DNA from: Brachynemurus nebulosus | Lineage: Eukaryota > Arthropoda > Insecta > Neuroptera > Myrmeleontidae | NCBI GenBank assembly: GCA_035578155.1 | Contig: JAPWDM010000009.1 | Span: 3,942,001-4,006,000 of the forward strand | Length of the DNA: 64,000 bases | Direction: 5' to 3' | The notes under the pieces: model-generated | What the model saw: the letters and a program-made list of their open reading frames with translations, nothing else | The model's database searches: none | What the model was told of the DNA's origin: nothing | In this document: positions 24,901 to 36,900 of the stretch, piece by piece | Numbering within the stretch: position 1 is the first letter of the stretch | Layout of the letters: the number at the start of each line of letters is the position of its first letter | Program-made: the position numbers and the translations under genes

Positions 24901-26584
24901 CATATAAAAAAAAAATTACAAGCAATCGGACCCTTTAAATAAAACTTTGTACTTTACATTACCAAAGCATGTAGAATAACAAGAAAAAAATACAGCACTC
25001 TATCTTATCAGATTTTTTACTTACTGAAAAAGTTTATCGTCGCGGAATGAAAGTTTCTCTCTCATGAATAACAGAGGTTTGGGAGAAAATTTTTTTATGT
25101 TATAAAGCCCGTTCCAAAAAATAATTTTTTGGCCCAGACAGCTTAAAATACTAATTTATTTTGTTGTAATTTTTTTTATTTTTTGAATTTAACACTGTTG
25201 AGTTTAATATAAGTATGTCTTTTTTTTACCCCGCCCAACCCTAAATCAAATATATAAATTTAAATCGAGCCTTAATTTAGGAAATTTAATATATAACAAT
25301 AAAACAAAAATAGACAAACTTAAAAAATCGGGCATCTACATACTAAATTGTCAGGAATGTGATAGTTTTTACATTGGTCAAACTGACAGAAGTTTTAAAA
25401 CTCGCTGAGCCGAGCACTTCAGATGCTACAGAAACAAGAAATCTGACTTCGCTTTTGTCAGACATTTAGTCGACACAGGACACACACACGAAGCAAATAA
25501 AGGACCCAGATTAAATATTTTAGAAGCAATAGAAATTTACAAACACAATTCTGAATTACTTTTAAATGATTACACCGATGTTTACAATACTATTTTATTT
25601 TCTGTTATAATTTTTGTATCCGCTTGTATTTCCTACTTTATTTGTTTATATGTCACATGTCTCTAACTCATCTAAACTTGTTTTCCTTGTTTTTGACTCC
25701 GCCCACTACTTCCATCCCCACTAATTTCCCATCATCTATTGCTGCAATTTATAAGTTAAGATTTAGAATAAATAGGCATGTATCTGAATGTAATCTTTAC
25801 ACGTTTGAGAATGGTCATATTGACCGAAACATGTCATAAGAGTTTTGATATTCAATAAAAGTGGTATTTTTTAAAGTAAAGTGTTTTTATTTAGCGAATT
25901 TCCGTAATTTGAAAGTCTTGACAAGCTAAAAATGACGGTTGTCTGGTTTTTTTTTTAATGGAAAAAGATCGAACTTTCATAACAATGGCGACAAGGGATT
26001 TCCCCACAGCATGTTTTTAATCTGGCTTTAATAATTCTTTCAGATGGAGTTGGTGATAATCGGCTCGTGTAGAAATCGGGAAGATGAAATCCGCGTGAAA
26101 GACATGCAAGACTTCGCCAAACATCTCTCACTAGAGAACCACGTGAAATTTCGTATCAACATTTCGTACGAGGAACTCCAAAAAGAACTTCGCGAAGCCA
26201 CCATCGGATTACATACGATGTGGAATGAACATTTCGGTATCGGCATCGTAGAATGTATGGCGGTGGGTATCATCATGGTGGCGCATCGATCTGGTGGACC
26301 TCTACGTGACATTATTGAAACCAGTGAACCGTCAAAGAATGGATATTTGGCAACGACTGATCAGGAGTACGCATGCGCAATTGCGGCAATTGTTTGTTTG
26401 AACGAAATGCAACGGGAAGCTATATCGAATGCGGCGAGGTAAATGATTTTGTGGAAAATTTTAGGCGATTGTGTTTTAATTTTGGACAATTTGCTGGTTT
26501 TTTAGGGCTTCAGTGGATCGATTTTCGGAGAAGGAATTTGATGCTAGTTTTTCACGTGTGATGGCGCCATTGTTTGAATTGTAA
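21941..26584 (+). CDS. ALG11: GDP-Man:Man3GlcNAc2-PP-dolichol alpha-1,2-mannosyltransferase (ALG11)
   Basis: Adds the fourth and fifth mannoses to the dolichol-linked oligosaccharide on the cytosolic face of the ER. Exons 21941-22173, 22244-22697, 23874-24146, 26044-26438 and 26506-26584, all GT-AG and in frame, encode 477 residues, the usual family length. Residues 4-30 form one hydrophobic anchor. The GT4-family N-terminal [15 protein letters not shown] motif follows at about 55-69, then [33 protein letters not shown], and the EX7E nucleotide-sugar motif EHFGIGIVE with Glu382 and Glu390. An in-frame ATG-less extension exists upstream, and a good acceptor (TTCTTTTCAG) lies seven bases before the ATG, so a 5' untranslated exon is possible. 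Introns 2 and 3 carry the foldback, hAT and Penelope-like insertions listed separately. Confidence 0.96.
22930..23320. repeat. Tandem array of about 65-bp units
   Basis: About six imperfect units, each with TCAAAGTCGAAGTATAT, AACTAACTAAACTAACC and CACCTAGTTTTTATA. The same unit in reverse orientation occurs at 55261-55375. It forms the core of foldback family D. The CTAACC content resembles but is not the insect telomere unit. Confidence 0.8.
23324..23499. mobile_element. 176-bp hAT-type MITE with 8-bp target duplication
   Basis: Ends CAGGGCTTCTTAAACTTTT and ATAGTTTAAGAAGCCCTG are inverted. Flanking 8-mers are identical: AACTAAAC at 23316-23323 and 23500-23507. Internal GACCCCAAATGGGGTCGCG is typical of such elements. 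It is inserted into the tandem array of foldback D. Confidence 0.92.
24434..25243. mobile_element. 810-bp TIR element nested in the Penelope-like remnant
   Basis: Ends TAGGGTTGGGCGGGGTAAAA and TTTTACCCCGCCCAACCCTA are perfectly inverted. A further internal inverted pair around 24609-24653 (GTCTTTTTTTTACCCGCC and GGGGTAAATAAAAGAC) repeats the end motif. No ORF and no clear target duplication. Confidence 0.85.
25331..25612 (+). pseudogene. GIY-YIG endonuclease domain of a Penelope-like element, with stop
   Basis: The frame reads [20 protein letters not shown], giving both halves of the GIY-YIG motif, and then SFKTR, a TGA stop, and AEHF, with the expected Arg and Glu-His positions on either side of the stop. 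It continues open through [11 protein letters not shown] to about 25612. Upstream codons ([12 protein letters not shown]) fit the linker of such elements before the frame is lost at the inserted TIR element. Same strand as ALG11. Non-functional because of the stop and the missing polymerase. Confidence 0.8.
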
Positions 26585-26843
26585 AATATTTTTTTAAAAA
26601 AAAATGGATGTCAATTTGTGTCTATTGATCTTTAAATGTTTGTGACAATTTCTAGTCAATAGATAACATTCAGAATATAAAGTTAACGCCTCGAAATATT
26701 ATAAATTAATGTATAAAAATTGGCAAAGTACCCTATTATGAGTATAGGTGTTGACTTTAGTTCTTCTTTTGACCAATTATATTTTGTTAAATTAATATTT
26801 ATATTTTATTTAAAAATATTTAAAAATATGTACCTACACAAGA

Positions 26844-26849
26844 AATAAA
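26844..26849 (+). terminator. ALG11 polyadenylation signal candidate
   Basis: AATAAA 260 bp after the stop codon, before the next repeat. Confidence 0.5.
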
Positions 26850-26904
26850 CTGATTTAATAAACTATTTTAAAAAGTTTTTTTTTTTTTTTTAATGTATAA
26901 AATA

Positions 26905-27375
26905 CCCTTGTCCCAGTGTCCTGTATAACATAACGAATTTCCGTTTATAAAAATTCATTTTTCTCGGAAACTAGTTTACATAGAACGACGGTTTAAAGAC
27001 CTTTCTTTATGTGATTTTTCTTTCCCTTTCTAATGGTGTAAAAAAACGTTGCTAAAGCTTTTGAATTTGTGAAAATTTTGGCAAAAAACTAATTTTTGTC
27101 GCGAAAAATGACCAAAAAACTATGTTCCACGCATCGGGCATGGCTGGCTAACGAACTTGTCCAACGGTTTGGGATTTCCAACATTTTTATCAAATTTTGT
27201 AAAAATAGGACATTTCGTTCGAGAGTTATCGTGCGGATACATATTTATATATATACATACATATACATATATATTATGTATATATAAATTTTAGTGAATA
27301 TTATTTTCGGTTTCTAGGGACCTCAAAATAAATTTCTATTATAGTCCCGAATTCAAGTCGTGTCATGACAGTAGC
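26905..27375 (-). repeat. Dispersed repeat A, copy A4 (inverted)
   Basis: Starts CCTTGTCCCAGTGTCCTG and continues with ATAACGAATTTCCG, TTTCTCGGAAACTAG, TCGAGAGTTATCGTGCGG, a TATA/CATA tract at 27240-27285 and ATTATAGTCCCGA, the mirrored order of A1. Confidence 0.75.
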
Positions 27376-27406
27376 TAAAATTTAAAACGTATTCGAAAAT
27401 TCTCTG

Positions 27407-27641
27407 AGGGTCCGTCCACACGACACAAGCTTTACCACCGACTTACTTGCGCAAACCAGTTTGTGCAAGTAAACATGTACATACGTATGGACGGGAAAAA
27501 ACGTAGCGACTTACCTGCGCAAACCAGGTTTGTGCAAGTAAGTCGCTACGTTTTTTCCCGTCCATACGTACATGTTTACTTGCACAAACTGGTTTGCGCA
27601 AGTAAGTCGGTGGTAAAGCTTGTGTCGTGTGGACGGACCCT
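27407..27641. repeat. 235-bp near-perfect palindrome (hairpin)
   Basis: Ends AGGGTCCGTCCACACGACAC and GTGTCGTGTGGACGGACCCT. The arms match almost throughout, turning at AAACCAGGTTT near 27526; the left arm has a 4-bp extra ACAT. Loop is essentially absent. No duplication of flanking bases is evident. Confidence 0.9.
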
Positions 27642-29366
27642 AAAACTTAAAACGTATGTGCAGGTCATGCGCGGTGAATAAAATATCGAATTGTCATCAA
27701 AATGGCGACAAAGGCTTTCCCCAACAGTTTTACAGACAATCTGTTCAGAAAAACAGCATCCTGTAGGTCTTGCACAGGAAAACGAAGGTTTGACGCACCA
27801 TGCTAAAAAAACCTAGAACGCATCCGTAGTCAGTTTAAATTATGACCCTGATAATTTTAACTTATTTTTAGTCTACATCCCATTCACAGATTTTTTTTCA
27901 GATTTTTCCAAGCGATTCTTGTGGTGATAAGAGTGTGGTAGCAATTTTTGAGTGATTTTCCCAAAAAATATTTAAATAAAACATTTATATTGTTGGATTC
28001 GCACTTCAATAAGATTTTCTTTGACACCCTACACGATACCCTTGAAAAAAATGTTTTACCCACTTTTCAGGTTACTCCTAAAAGGCTAAAATTAACCCCC
28101 AAGGCCCCAACAAAATCAAAATTTCAACTTCACGTCTATATATAACTAGACCACCGCATACTCTATCTGTCTGCTAAATTTCAAATTCTTACGTCAGTTA
28201 GTTTCAGAAAAAATTGCCTGCGAAAGACAGACAGACCGACAGACACCGAAGTGATTTGATAACTGTTGCGTTTTGCCAATTCTAGTACGGAACACTAAAA
28301 AGAAAACTAAAATTGTGTAATTGAAAAAAAATAATTCTTTCGGAAATATGAAAAATACCCAGAATTCCTTGTAAAAAAACACCGAACACATAAAAGTTGT
28401 GGTCGCGCACAAAAATAGTCAAAAACAGTCTATAAATCGCATAAAAAAGTGTAATTTTGGAAAAAGGAAATAAGGAACGTAATTTTAGACGCGGCAGGTA
28501 AAAATTTGTATTTATTCAAAATTTTTCTCTTTAAAAACAATTTTTCAATTATAATATAGTTATTGCAAATTAATTTTTTCGTATATAAAAGTATTCAAAT
28601 AATCGAAAATAGTGTGAAAAACTAAGAGTAAATTTAAAGAAAAACGTGATTTTCAATTTTTCAGGTAAAATTTATACATACATAAAACCCAAGATTTGGC
28701 TCGGTCTAAAAATTATTTTTATATACATATTTCTTTAATACTATTTAGTTTAATCTAAAAGAAATATAAAAATTCTCAGAAAATTAACAATTAAATTTCA
28801 AGAAAAATAGCAAACAGGATAATATATATTTTAATTTTCAGAAAAGGATTTTCAGAAATAAAATTTTTATTTATCAGTTAACATCTATGCACATATACCG
28901 ACACCTGAACCTATTTTTATACGGTGGATAGGGACCGCATAAAAAAATCGCACAAAAAAATATATATTCAAAAATATCATAAATAATTATAAAAAGGTTA
29001 GTTCGGTCCAAATTGTAAAAAAAATTTTTTTTATGCGATGAATCGGGACCGCATAAAAAAAGTTTCATCGAAAATACATAACTCAAAACGCTCAAAACCT
29101 CACAATTTCAATAGAAGTTGCTTTTCTAAACAGGATAAAGCCTTAATTTACACGTAGAAACATTTTATTTCATTTTTATAATATTATGAAAATATTGAAA
29201 AATACATCTGTAAAAAAATTAAATGATGCAATAACTTATGTTCTTATGCAACGTATTGATTAAACGCTTAAAAGCCGTTAAAAAGTATCTTTATCAAAGA
29301 AAGTTATTATAGTAAATGTTTAAGTTTTTTACTGTCTTGATTTTGATTCATATTATGCATTTTAAT

Positions 29367-29870
29367 TAGGGATGATCGATATTCATCGATGGTAGAAAAA
29401 CATCGATGTTTAGGGGGAAAACATCGATATAAAAACATCGATGTTATGAGAATAATATCGAAATATCGATATTACTCTAAGCTATCCAGTATTTATAAAG
29501 TCCTGTCGCTGATTTAAAACAAGATCCATTACTTTTATGGCAAGTTCTACGATCCACTTATCCAAACTTGAAGAAAATTGCCATTAAATATTTGTATTTT
29601 ACAGCAACTTCAACAGCTTCAGAGAGATTTTTCTCAAAAGCTGGGCGGCATTTGTATCAACAAAGGAACATATTAAAAAGGGAAAGTTCTAACAAAGTGA
29701 CTTTTGTTGCAAAGTGTATCAAATAAATACTGGCAATGTTAATTTTTAATAAATAAAGTAATAGATTATAATGGTTGTTTATTTTGCTACAGAGAAACAT
29801 CGATGTTTTCGAACGAATCGAACTTGAATCGATATTAACATCGATGTTTTTCTAATATCGATCATCCCTA
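29367..29870 (+). mobile_element. 504-bp hAT element remnant with 8-bp target duplication
   Basis: Ends TAGGGATGATCGATAT and ATATCGATCATCCCTA are inverted. Flanking 8-mers are identical: ATTTTAAT at 29359-29366 and 29871-29878. Several ATCGATGTTT copies lie subterminally. The interior keeps the end of a transposase, described separately. Confidence 0.93.
29497..29726 (+). pseudogene. hAT transposase C-terminal dimerisation region
   Basis: Open frame ending at TAA 29724-29726. It reads DPLLLWQVLRSTYPNLKKIA, then KYLYFTATSTASERFFSKAG and a tail with QQRNILKRESSNK. This is the hAT family C-terminal pattern (TxxSERxFSxAG). The frame has an upstream stop, and everything N-terminal, including the catalytic part, is absent. 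Confidence 0.85.
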
Positions 29871-30205
29871 ATTTTAATGGCCATTTTTTTAAAGGCCGCA
29901 TTAAAAAAGGTTTAACTGTAGGTATATACAAATAAATGTAGATATTACGTAATGGGAAAGAAGTCGTTACTTCTTTTGAAACAAACAAACAAGTTAAAAC
30001 TAATAAATTACAATTTTTTGCGACTCAAACAGTTTCAGTGTTTATTTTTTTTTTAAATTTATTTTATTATATTCAATAAATATACCGAATACACTAGTTT
30101 TACGACGCTCTTTATAAAATACGATTAAATTACAGTTAAAAAAAATTAAAATTTCTAATCGAATTCCGCGTTTGTGATCAATAATTGTTTTTCTAAACGA
30201 AAACA

Positions 30206-30904
30206 ATGTCGTCAAGAGATTTCTTACGACGAAGTCATCGAACTGTTGATCAGTGGCTCGAAAAGATTGGATTCTATCGAAAATGTATCGCAAGAGACGA
30301 AACGTGCCTATTTCGAATTGTTGCTGAACAGGTATAAAAATTTTTTTTTGCAAAAAAATATCGAAAAATTTTTTCGAAAATCATTTAAATTTTGCAGTTA
30401 TATAATACGCAAACGTTACACGATCGTGTACGTGAAGAAGTGATCGAATATATGGAAATTCATCGGGATATTTTAACGCATTTTGTTCGTGGTGATTACG
30501 ATGAATATATGGAACGTTTAAAAAATCACTTAATTATTTGTGGCGATGTAGAAATTAGTATTGTTAGTTTATTGTACAGGTATGTAACAGGTTCAGTTTT
30601 TTTTTTGATTGTTGAATTTTTCCGCTAATTTTCGATTCGATATATTTCATAATAAAATTTCAGCCGTGACATTATCATATTCGAGCCGAAAGAATGTAAA
30701 ATAATCAATGTGACCGATCGAAATTTAGAGGATAAATTTTTATTGTGTAAAACAACTGATGATCATTTCGATGGTGTGTTCCGATTGGATTTTATTGAAG
30801 CCTCAGCATTTTGTCAATGTTAGTATAATTGAAAATATTACAAATTGATTTTAAGGGGGTGTTCTAGTCTAGAGGCTCGATTTTGAAGTGATTTTATGGG
30901 CGTA

Positions 30905-30941
<37 letters not shown>

Positions 30942-33900
30942 AGTAAACATTTTTAGTATCCATTTTTTTAACAGTTTTTTTTATTGATATTTGAAAAGTA
31001 TAAAAATGTATAAAAATTTTAAAAAAAAAATTCAAAATTAAAATTGGTACAGGCCCGGCAAAGTGGGGACTCCAAAAAAAAAGGTGTCTCTTGGTTGACG
31101 TAATTCCAACCCTCCTGGTGATCTGAAACATAAAATTTTAGTTAATTCTTAATAAACAAGGATGTAGAATTAGTTGGACGTAGCCGATTTTAAAAAAAAT
31201 AAATTTTTTCGTAAAATGGCGTCCATTTAAAAAAAAAAAAATCATTTTTTCGCCTCCTTTTTTCAACTTTGAAAATTTTTTTTTAAAATAGTAAAAAAAA
31301 AAATTCCAAAAAGCCCTACATCGGACCAATTTTGATAGTATTAAGAAGGTCTGTATCAAATTTCAAGTAAATCGGTGCATTAGAACTTGAGATATCATGT
31401 CAACCGTATCGAAAAAAGTAGTTTCGAGTAATTTATATTAAAAATTTGAATTTAACACTGGAAAGATATATAGTACACAGGAAAGAATAACCATAACTCC
31501 GATAATAATTCGAATTTTCGTAAATCCTTTTAGAGGCTTATTCTTAAAGGTCTGAACTTTGAAAAGATTTAAAAAAAAAGAACAATCGATTTTTTTGAAT
31601 TTCTAGACTAGAACAACCCCCTTAAATTGTACTTGTAGGATTACGTATATTGAAAATATCGATATATAGGTCGAATATATCGATAATTTTAGATGATCTA
31701 ATATATCGGTGATGAACAACAATAGTGAAGAAACTATTTTTCTCGAAGTAAAGCATTGCTTTTGTAATTTATTGCAATACTGTCCAACCCTAACAAATTC
31801 TAAATTTTTTAAGGAAAATAGAATAGGGACGATGTTTAAGCTACACACATTAGTTTTTCCATTCCTCACCAGATGATTAAAATTGACAGTCGAAAGAAAT
31901 AGTCTGAATTTGTCCGTTTTTATTTGGGTACAAAAATAAAAATTTCTTTCCCTCCAAAATAAAATTTTTTACGCAAATATTACGTTTTAGAGCTTCCTGA
32001 ACAATTTTGGTTTGGTGTCTATCCGTCCGTCCGTCCGTCCGTCTATCTGTCTGTCCGTCTGTCTGTGTGTCGCCAGTTTGCAGTTTGCACCAAGTGGCAT
32101 AACTTCTGAACTATTCGATTGTTTTTAATGAAATTTTCAGAAATTATGCAGTTTTGTTTCTAGATGGTTCCCTATGAATTTAATCGAAATCGGAGTAACG
32201 GTAGCTACGCCGCTACCATGTCATTCCATTAATATACTAAATTGCACCAAGTGGCATAACTTCTGAACTATTCAATTCTTTTTTATGAAATTGTCAGAAG
32301 TTATGCGGTCTGGTTCCTAGATGGCCCCCTACAAATTTCATTGCATTCGGAGTAATGGTATCCACGGCGCTACCATGAAATCCCATTAAATGTCAGTATC
32401 TGATTTACTGCTAGTCCCACTTCGCTCAAATTTTTATGAATCATTTTGTTTATTTATTTTTATTAATTTATATACTTATATTAAATTATACAAAAATATA
32501 TTGGGCATAAAATTACCAAGGTGCTCTTACGAGTACGAGGAAGCTGTGTGCCACACCCCATTGGCAGCGTATTTTTCTAATATTATGCTTCTAATAGATT
32601 CATTTTTGCTAAATAAAACTTGGTCTGGCTTTAATTTAGCAACGGAATTTTTGTTTGGCAAATTAATTATTGGTCATCTGCTCAGTGGCGGATTTACTCT
32701 AAGTGCCGCTCTAGGTTCCGTGAAAAATACCGCCCCTGCTTTATCCCAAAAAGCTAAAAAAGAACTTTTTAATAACTTTTTAACACTTTTTCCTAAAAAA
32801 AAGTAAGGGACAAGCAAAAAAAAAACTTCAAGTTCTAAATTTTGCCGTCCTTTTGGCCCAAATTTGCCACGCCTAAAATCTGCCGCCCTAGGCTCCAGCC
32901 TACTCAGCTTGCCGGTGAATCCACCACTGCATCTGATAGTTAAATAAACAACATATTATTATTTTAACTTGGCTAAAATAACATAATTTTATTATTGCTT
33001 CCGAGACTACTAAAGTAGCGGAAGCATTGTGATCACTTTTGAAAAATAAAAAATTTTTTCTCTTCAAAATCAAATTTTTTACGCACATTTTACGTTTTAG
33101 AGCTTCCTGAACAATTTTGGTTTGGGCCGTCCATCTGTCTGTCCGTCTGTGTGTCTCCAATTTTGCACCAAGTAGCATAACTTCCGAACTATTCGATTGT
33201 TTTTAATGAAAATTTCAGAAATTATGCAGTTTGGCTCAGCGATGGTCCCCTATGAATTTAATCAAAATCGGAGTAACGGTAGCAACGCCGCTACCATGTC
33301 ATTCCAAAATTGCACCAAGTGGCATAACTTCTGAACTACTCAATTCTTTTTTATGAAATTTTCAGAAATTATGTAGTTTGGTTCCTATAAGGTCCCCTAT
33401 GAATTTAATCGAAATCGGAGTAACGGTAGCTACGCCGCTACCATGAAATCCCATTAAATGTCAATATCTTATTTACTGCTAGTCCTATCTCGCTCAAATT
33501 TTTAGGGTATATTGGGGGTTAGTTTCTAAAATATTTTTGCTACTATTTTATAATTTAGCCTTTAAGTCTTTTGAGTTACAACAGTTTTTTATAAACTTCA
33601 AGGCGAAAATATAATTTCACGGTATATAATATGTATATTTGGTAAAATACTGTTTTAAAGCCTTTTACGACTACGAGGAAGCTATGTGCCCACCCTATTG
33701 GCAGCGTATTTTTTATCTGCGTACTAAAATCATATGATGAAATCGTTACTAGCTCCTAGACTAATATTTATATTCCTAATTTTTTTAGCTTTCGTATACG
33801 AAACGCTTTACGAAAAAGTTTTCGGCGTTGAAGACACTGATATAATCGTTGACGTTATGCTCCATTATGAAAGCGAGAATTCGATCATCGAAACAAATAA

Positions 33901-36900
33901 CAACGATTCCGGTGAACGCGACGAACGATTATGGGCGGTAAAAACAATATTGGCGGAACGAAATCGTGCGTACGACGAAAATATATCCGAATCTTTGCGC
34001 ATGATTATTGACGAAGGTTTAGCGCCATTTTCATTTAAAGTTGCTAAGGCACTGGATCCAACAATATATCGTAACATTGAGTTCGATGCTTGGAATGAAA
34101 CTCGAAAAGGTTTTTTTTAAAAAGCAAAAATTTTTAATAAGATTTTTTTTTTAAATTCTTTTTCGTTTTGTGTAGAAATTAGATATAACCAGTGGTATAA
34201 AGGTGGTGAAGATTTAACCGAGGGTGTCCGTTGCTTTGTTAATCTTACACGAAACAACGAAAATTTCAAATATTTATGCTACATCCAAAAATTACCGGAA
34301 CACTGTCGAAGTGGTAATTTTGACGGCGATGAACCTTGTACGGTGTATATTGAAGATATGGCTGAAATATGTACGGTTCGCCGTGATCAGTTGGAACCGT
34401 TGCCGCATGCAGCCCCTTGGCCGTTGCCGTTAAAAAGCTACAAACATTTATATAAAGAAAATTTATATACTAGTAAGTTTTCACGATTTTAATTACACTG
34501 GCCCCGCAATAAATTTTCGGAGTGCTTCTGAATTCATTCTATCGTTATTGAAAAATTTGATCATAAATATCTCGTAAACGGTGCATCATAGCTCAAAAAT
34601 AACGAAATTTTTGAAGGCTTAAGCGAAGCAAGTTGTGAATATTTCGAATATATTGGGACTGTCAAAACCTACTTTTCGTTATCGAAAATTATCGACACCG
34701 AGTTATTTCTCATAAATTGATTATAATCGATTAATTCAGGTACATTACTCAAATTAATTTGGTCACCAATAGAATATGTATTTTCAAAAAAAATTGTTTT
34801 CGATACTTTTCGTAAACATAAACTTTTAATCGTAAATATCTCGTAAACGGTGTATCGCAGCTCAAAAATAATGAAATTTTTGAAGGCTTAAGCGAAACAA
34901 GTTGTGGGTATTTCGAACATATTGGGAAATTGGGACTGTTAAAACCTACTTTTCGTTATCGAAAATTATCGACACCGAGTTATTTCTCATAAATTGATTA
35001 TAATTGATTAATTCAGGCACATTACTCAAATTGATTTGGTCACCAATAAAATATTTTCAAAATAAATAGTTTTCCGATACTTTCTATAAACGTAAACTTT
35101 TGATTGTAAATATCTCGTAAACGGTGCATCGTAGCTCAAAAATAATGTAATTTTTGAAGGCTTAAGCGAAGCAGGTTGTGGATATTTCGAATATATTGGG
35201 ACTGTTAAAACCTACTTTTCGTTATCGAAAATTATCGACACCGAGTTATTTCTCATAAATTAATTGTAATCGATTAATTCAGGCACATTACTCAAATTAA
35301 TTTGGTCACCAATAGAATATGTATTTTCAAAAAAAAAATAGTTTTCGATACTTTTCGTAAACGTAAATTTTTGATCGTAAATATCTCGTAAACGGTGTAT
35401 CGTATCTCAAAAATAATGAAATTTTTGAAGGGTTAAACGAAGCAGATTGTGGGTATTTCGAACACATTGGGACTGTCAAAATCTACTTTTCGTTATCGAA
35501 AATAACGATATTTTTTTAAATTTAAATATATTAATTTCTACATATTCGTTATTATTTGTATTATAAAATTCCGTAAAATTTTTAGTAGTTTTTATTTTCA
35601 GCATTTTTTCTTTTATAATAAGAAATCGCGTAAATTGAATCCCCATGGAACGAATATTCGCCTAAATTGAGGGATCGGTGTAATTTTTTATAATTATCTT
35701 TTTCTAATTTTTTTAATTATCTTAAATTTTGTTATTTTTAGAAAAAATTAAGAAGGGCATTAAACCACCAAAAATTTCGAAAGCTTGCAAAACTTTAGAT
35801 TTCACCCCTTCACCGGACTCCTCGAGGATAAAACAGAAGATGAAAGTGAAAAAGGATATTATTGATACCTTAAATTCACTAAATGCGCAGGTAAGTCGAA
35901 TTACGTCTGCCCGAATATTTTTAAACACATTTGAAAATATTTCCCATTTTCTAGGGTAATAATGTCGAATACATAACCATGCCCGCGTACATCACCAATC
36001 AGTGCGAACATTTCCAAACTGAGGAACAACCTGAAGTGTGGAATGAACATTTTTTGACCGAACCAACCCCTCAAACACCCCCGAACAACTTCAATCCACA
36101 TCGCGCGCAAACATATCCCACTGAATATTCACCGGTGATTAGCACCACCGCCACAATCGATTCCCGTACAACGAATTCGTACGTTATTGTTGAACCGAAT
36201 TCGGTTGTGGACGTTCCAAATCGGCCATTTGAACCGATCAACTACAATGTGGCGCGATCACAGTTAATCAACGGAACCGATTTACCGTTCCACGATATAC
36301 CAACGCTTCGATTCTTTTTCAACGTTGGATTAGACTATTTCCGCAATTTGAATTCAATTGTTTGGCACAACGGGAACGGTAACGGTGACGCTACAACAGT
36401 GCACGGTCAAAATTTACAGAGTCTACCATCGTCCGAAAGTCAACAACAAATGGTGTCAGCAGGAGCAGCAGTTTGGTACGGTAGTTCCCAAGTGATGATT
36501 CCACATCACGGGCCCGCGAGTGACGTTCGTCATTTACCCATCGAAATGCAACATTTAAATTTAAACGAGGAACCGACAGAACCAAACCATTACGAACCGG
36601 ACAAAACCGCGAAGAAATTCGAGGAAAAAACACTGTACAAAAAATGGAATCATAAATTAAAATCCACAAGTACACCAAAACCCACTTCAAAACCAAATTG
36701 GCAATACAATTCTTCGCCGCCCCGAAACACTATCGAAACAAACAGTCCGGCTTACAGTTCCGTTATCCTCTCACAATCACCGCCATCTTCAGGCAACGTC
36801 TCTGAACAAATCTCCCCGCCGAATAGCGGTGAATATAATTCACCAGGTTATTATACCCATTTTATTACTCCCGCGGAATCACCTCAGAATTTTCTGTATG

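Larger units (their letters stand above)
24245..25887 (+). mobile_element. Degenerate Penelope-like element with inverted ends, ALG11 intron 3
   Basis: Between ALG11 exons 3 and 4. The 3' part contains a GIY-YIG frame (25331-25612) and ends with AATAAAAGTGGTATTTT and AAAGTAAAGTGTTTTTATT. The 5' border (24245-24300) is the reverse complement of that end. Penelope-like elements carry a C-terminal GIY-YIG nuclease and often have such partial inverted copies. The reverse transcriptase part is missing; a TIR element (24434-25243) occupies much of the middle. Confidence 0.7.
28900..29910 (-). repeat. Dispersed repeat C, copy 2, interrupted by a hAT element
   Basis: Reverse complement of 12010-12775, for example CGCATAAAAAAAGTTTCATC, TAACTCAAAACGCTC and AAATACATCTGTAAAAAAAT. 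The hAT element at 29367-29870 splits it. Confidence 0.6.
26585..30205. other. Gene-free, repeat-rich interval between ALG11 and otu
   Basis: Holds repeat A4, a 235-bp hairpin, a retroposon-like tail with ACAGACAGACCGACAGACA and GTACGGAACACTAAAA (about 28140-28310), repeat C copy 2 and a dead hAT element. No credible gene. Confidence 0.6.

Noticed and set aside
32390..32806. 138-codon ORF with a hydrophobic start
   Set aside because: It runs from the end of repeat B into the left part of the hAT MITE, so it is a chance read-through of two repeats.
33734..33788. Hydrophobic leader in front of otu exon 4 that looks like a signal peptide
   Set aside because: This is intron sequence before a good acceptor (TTTTTTAG); joining exon 3 to 33789 keeps the known Otu order without it.
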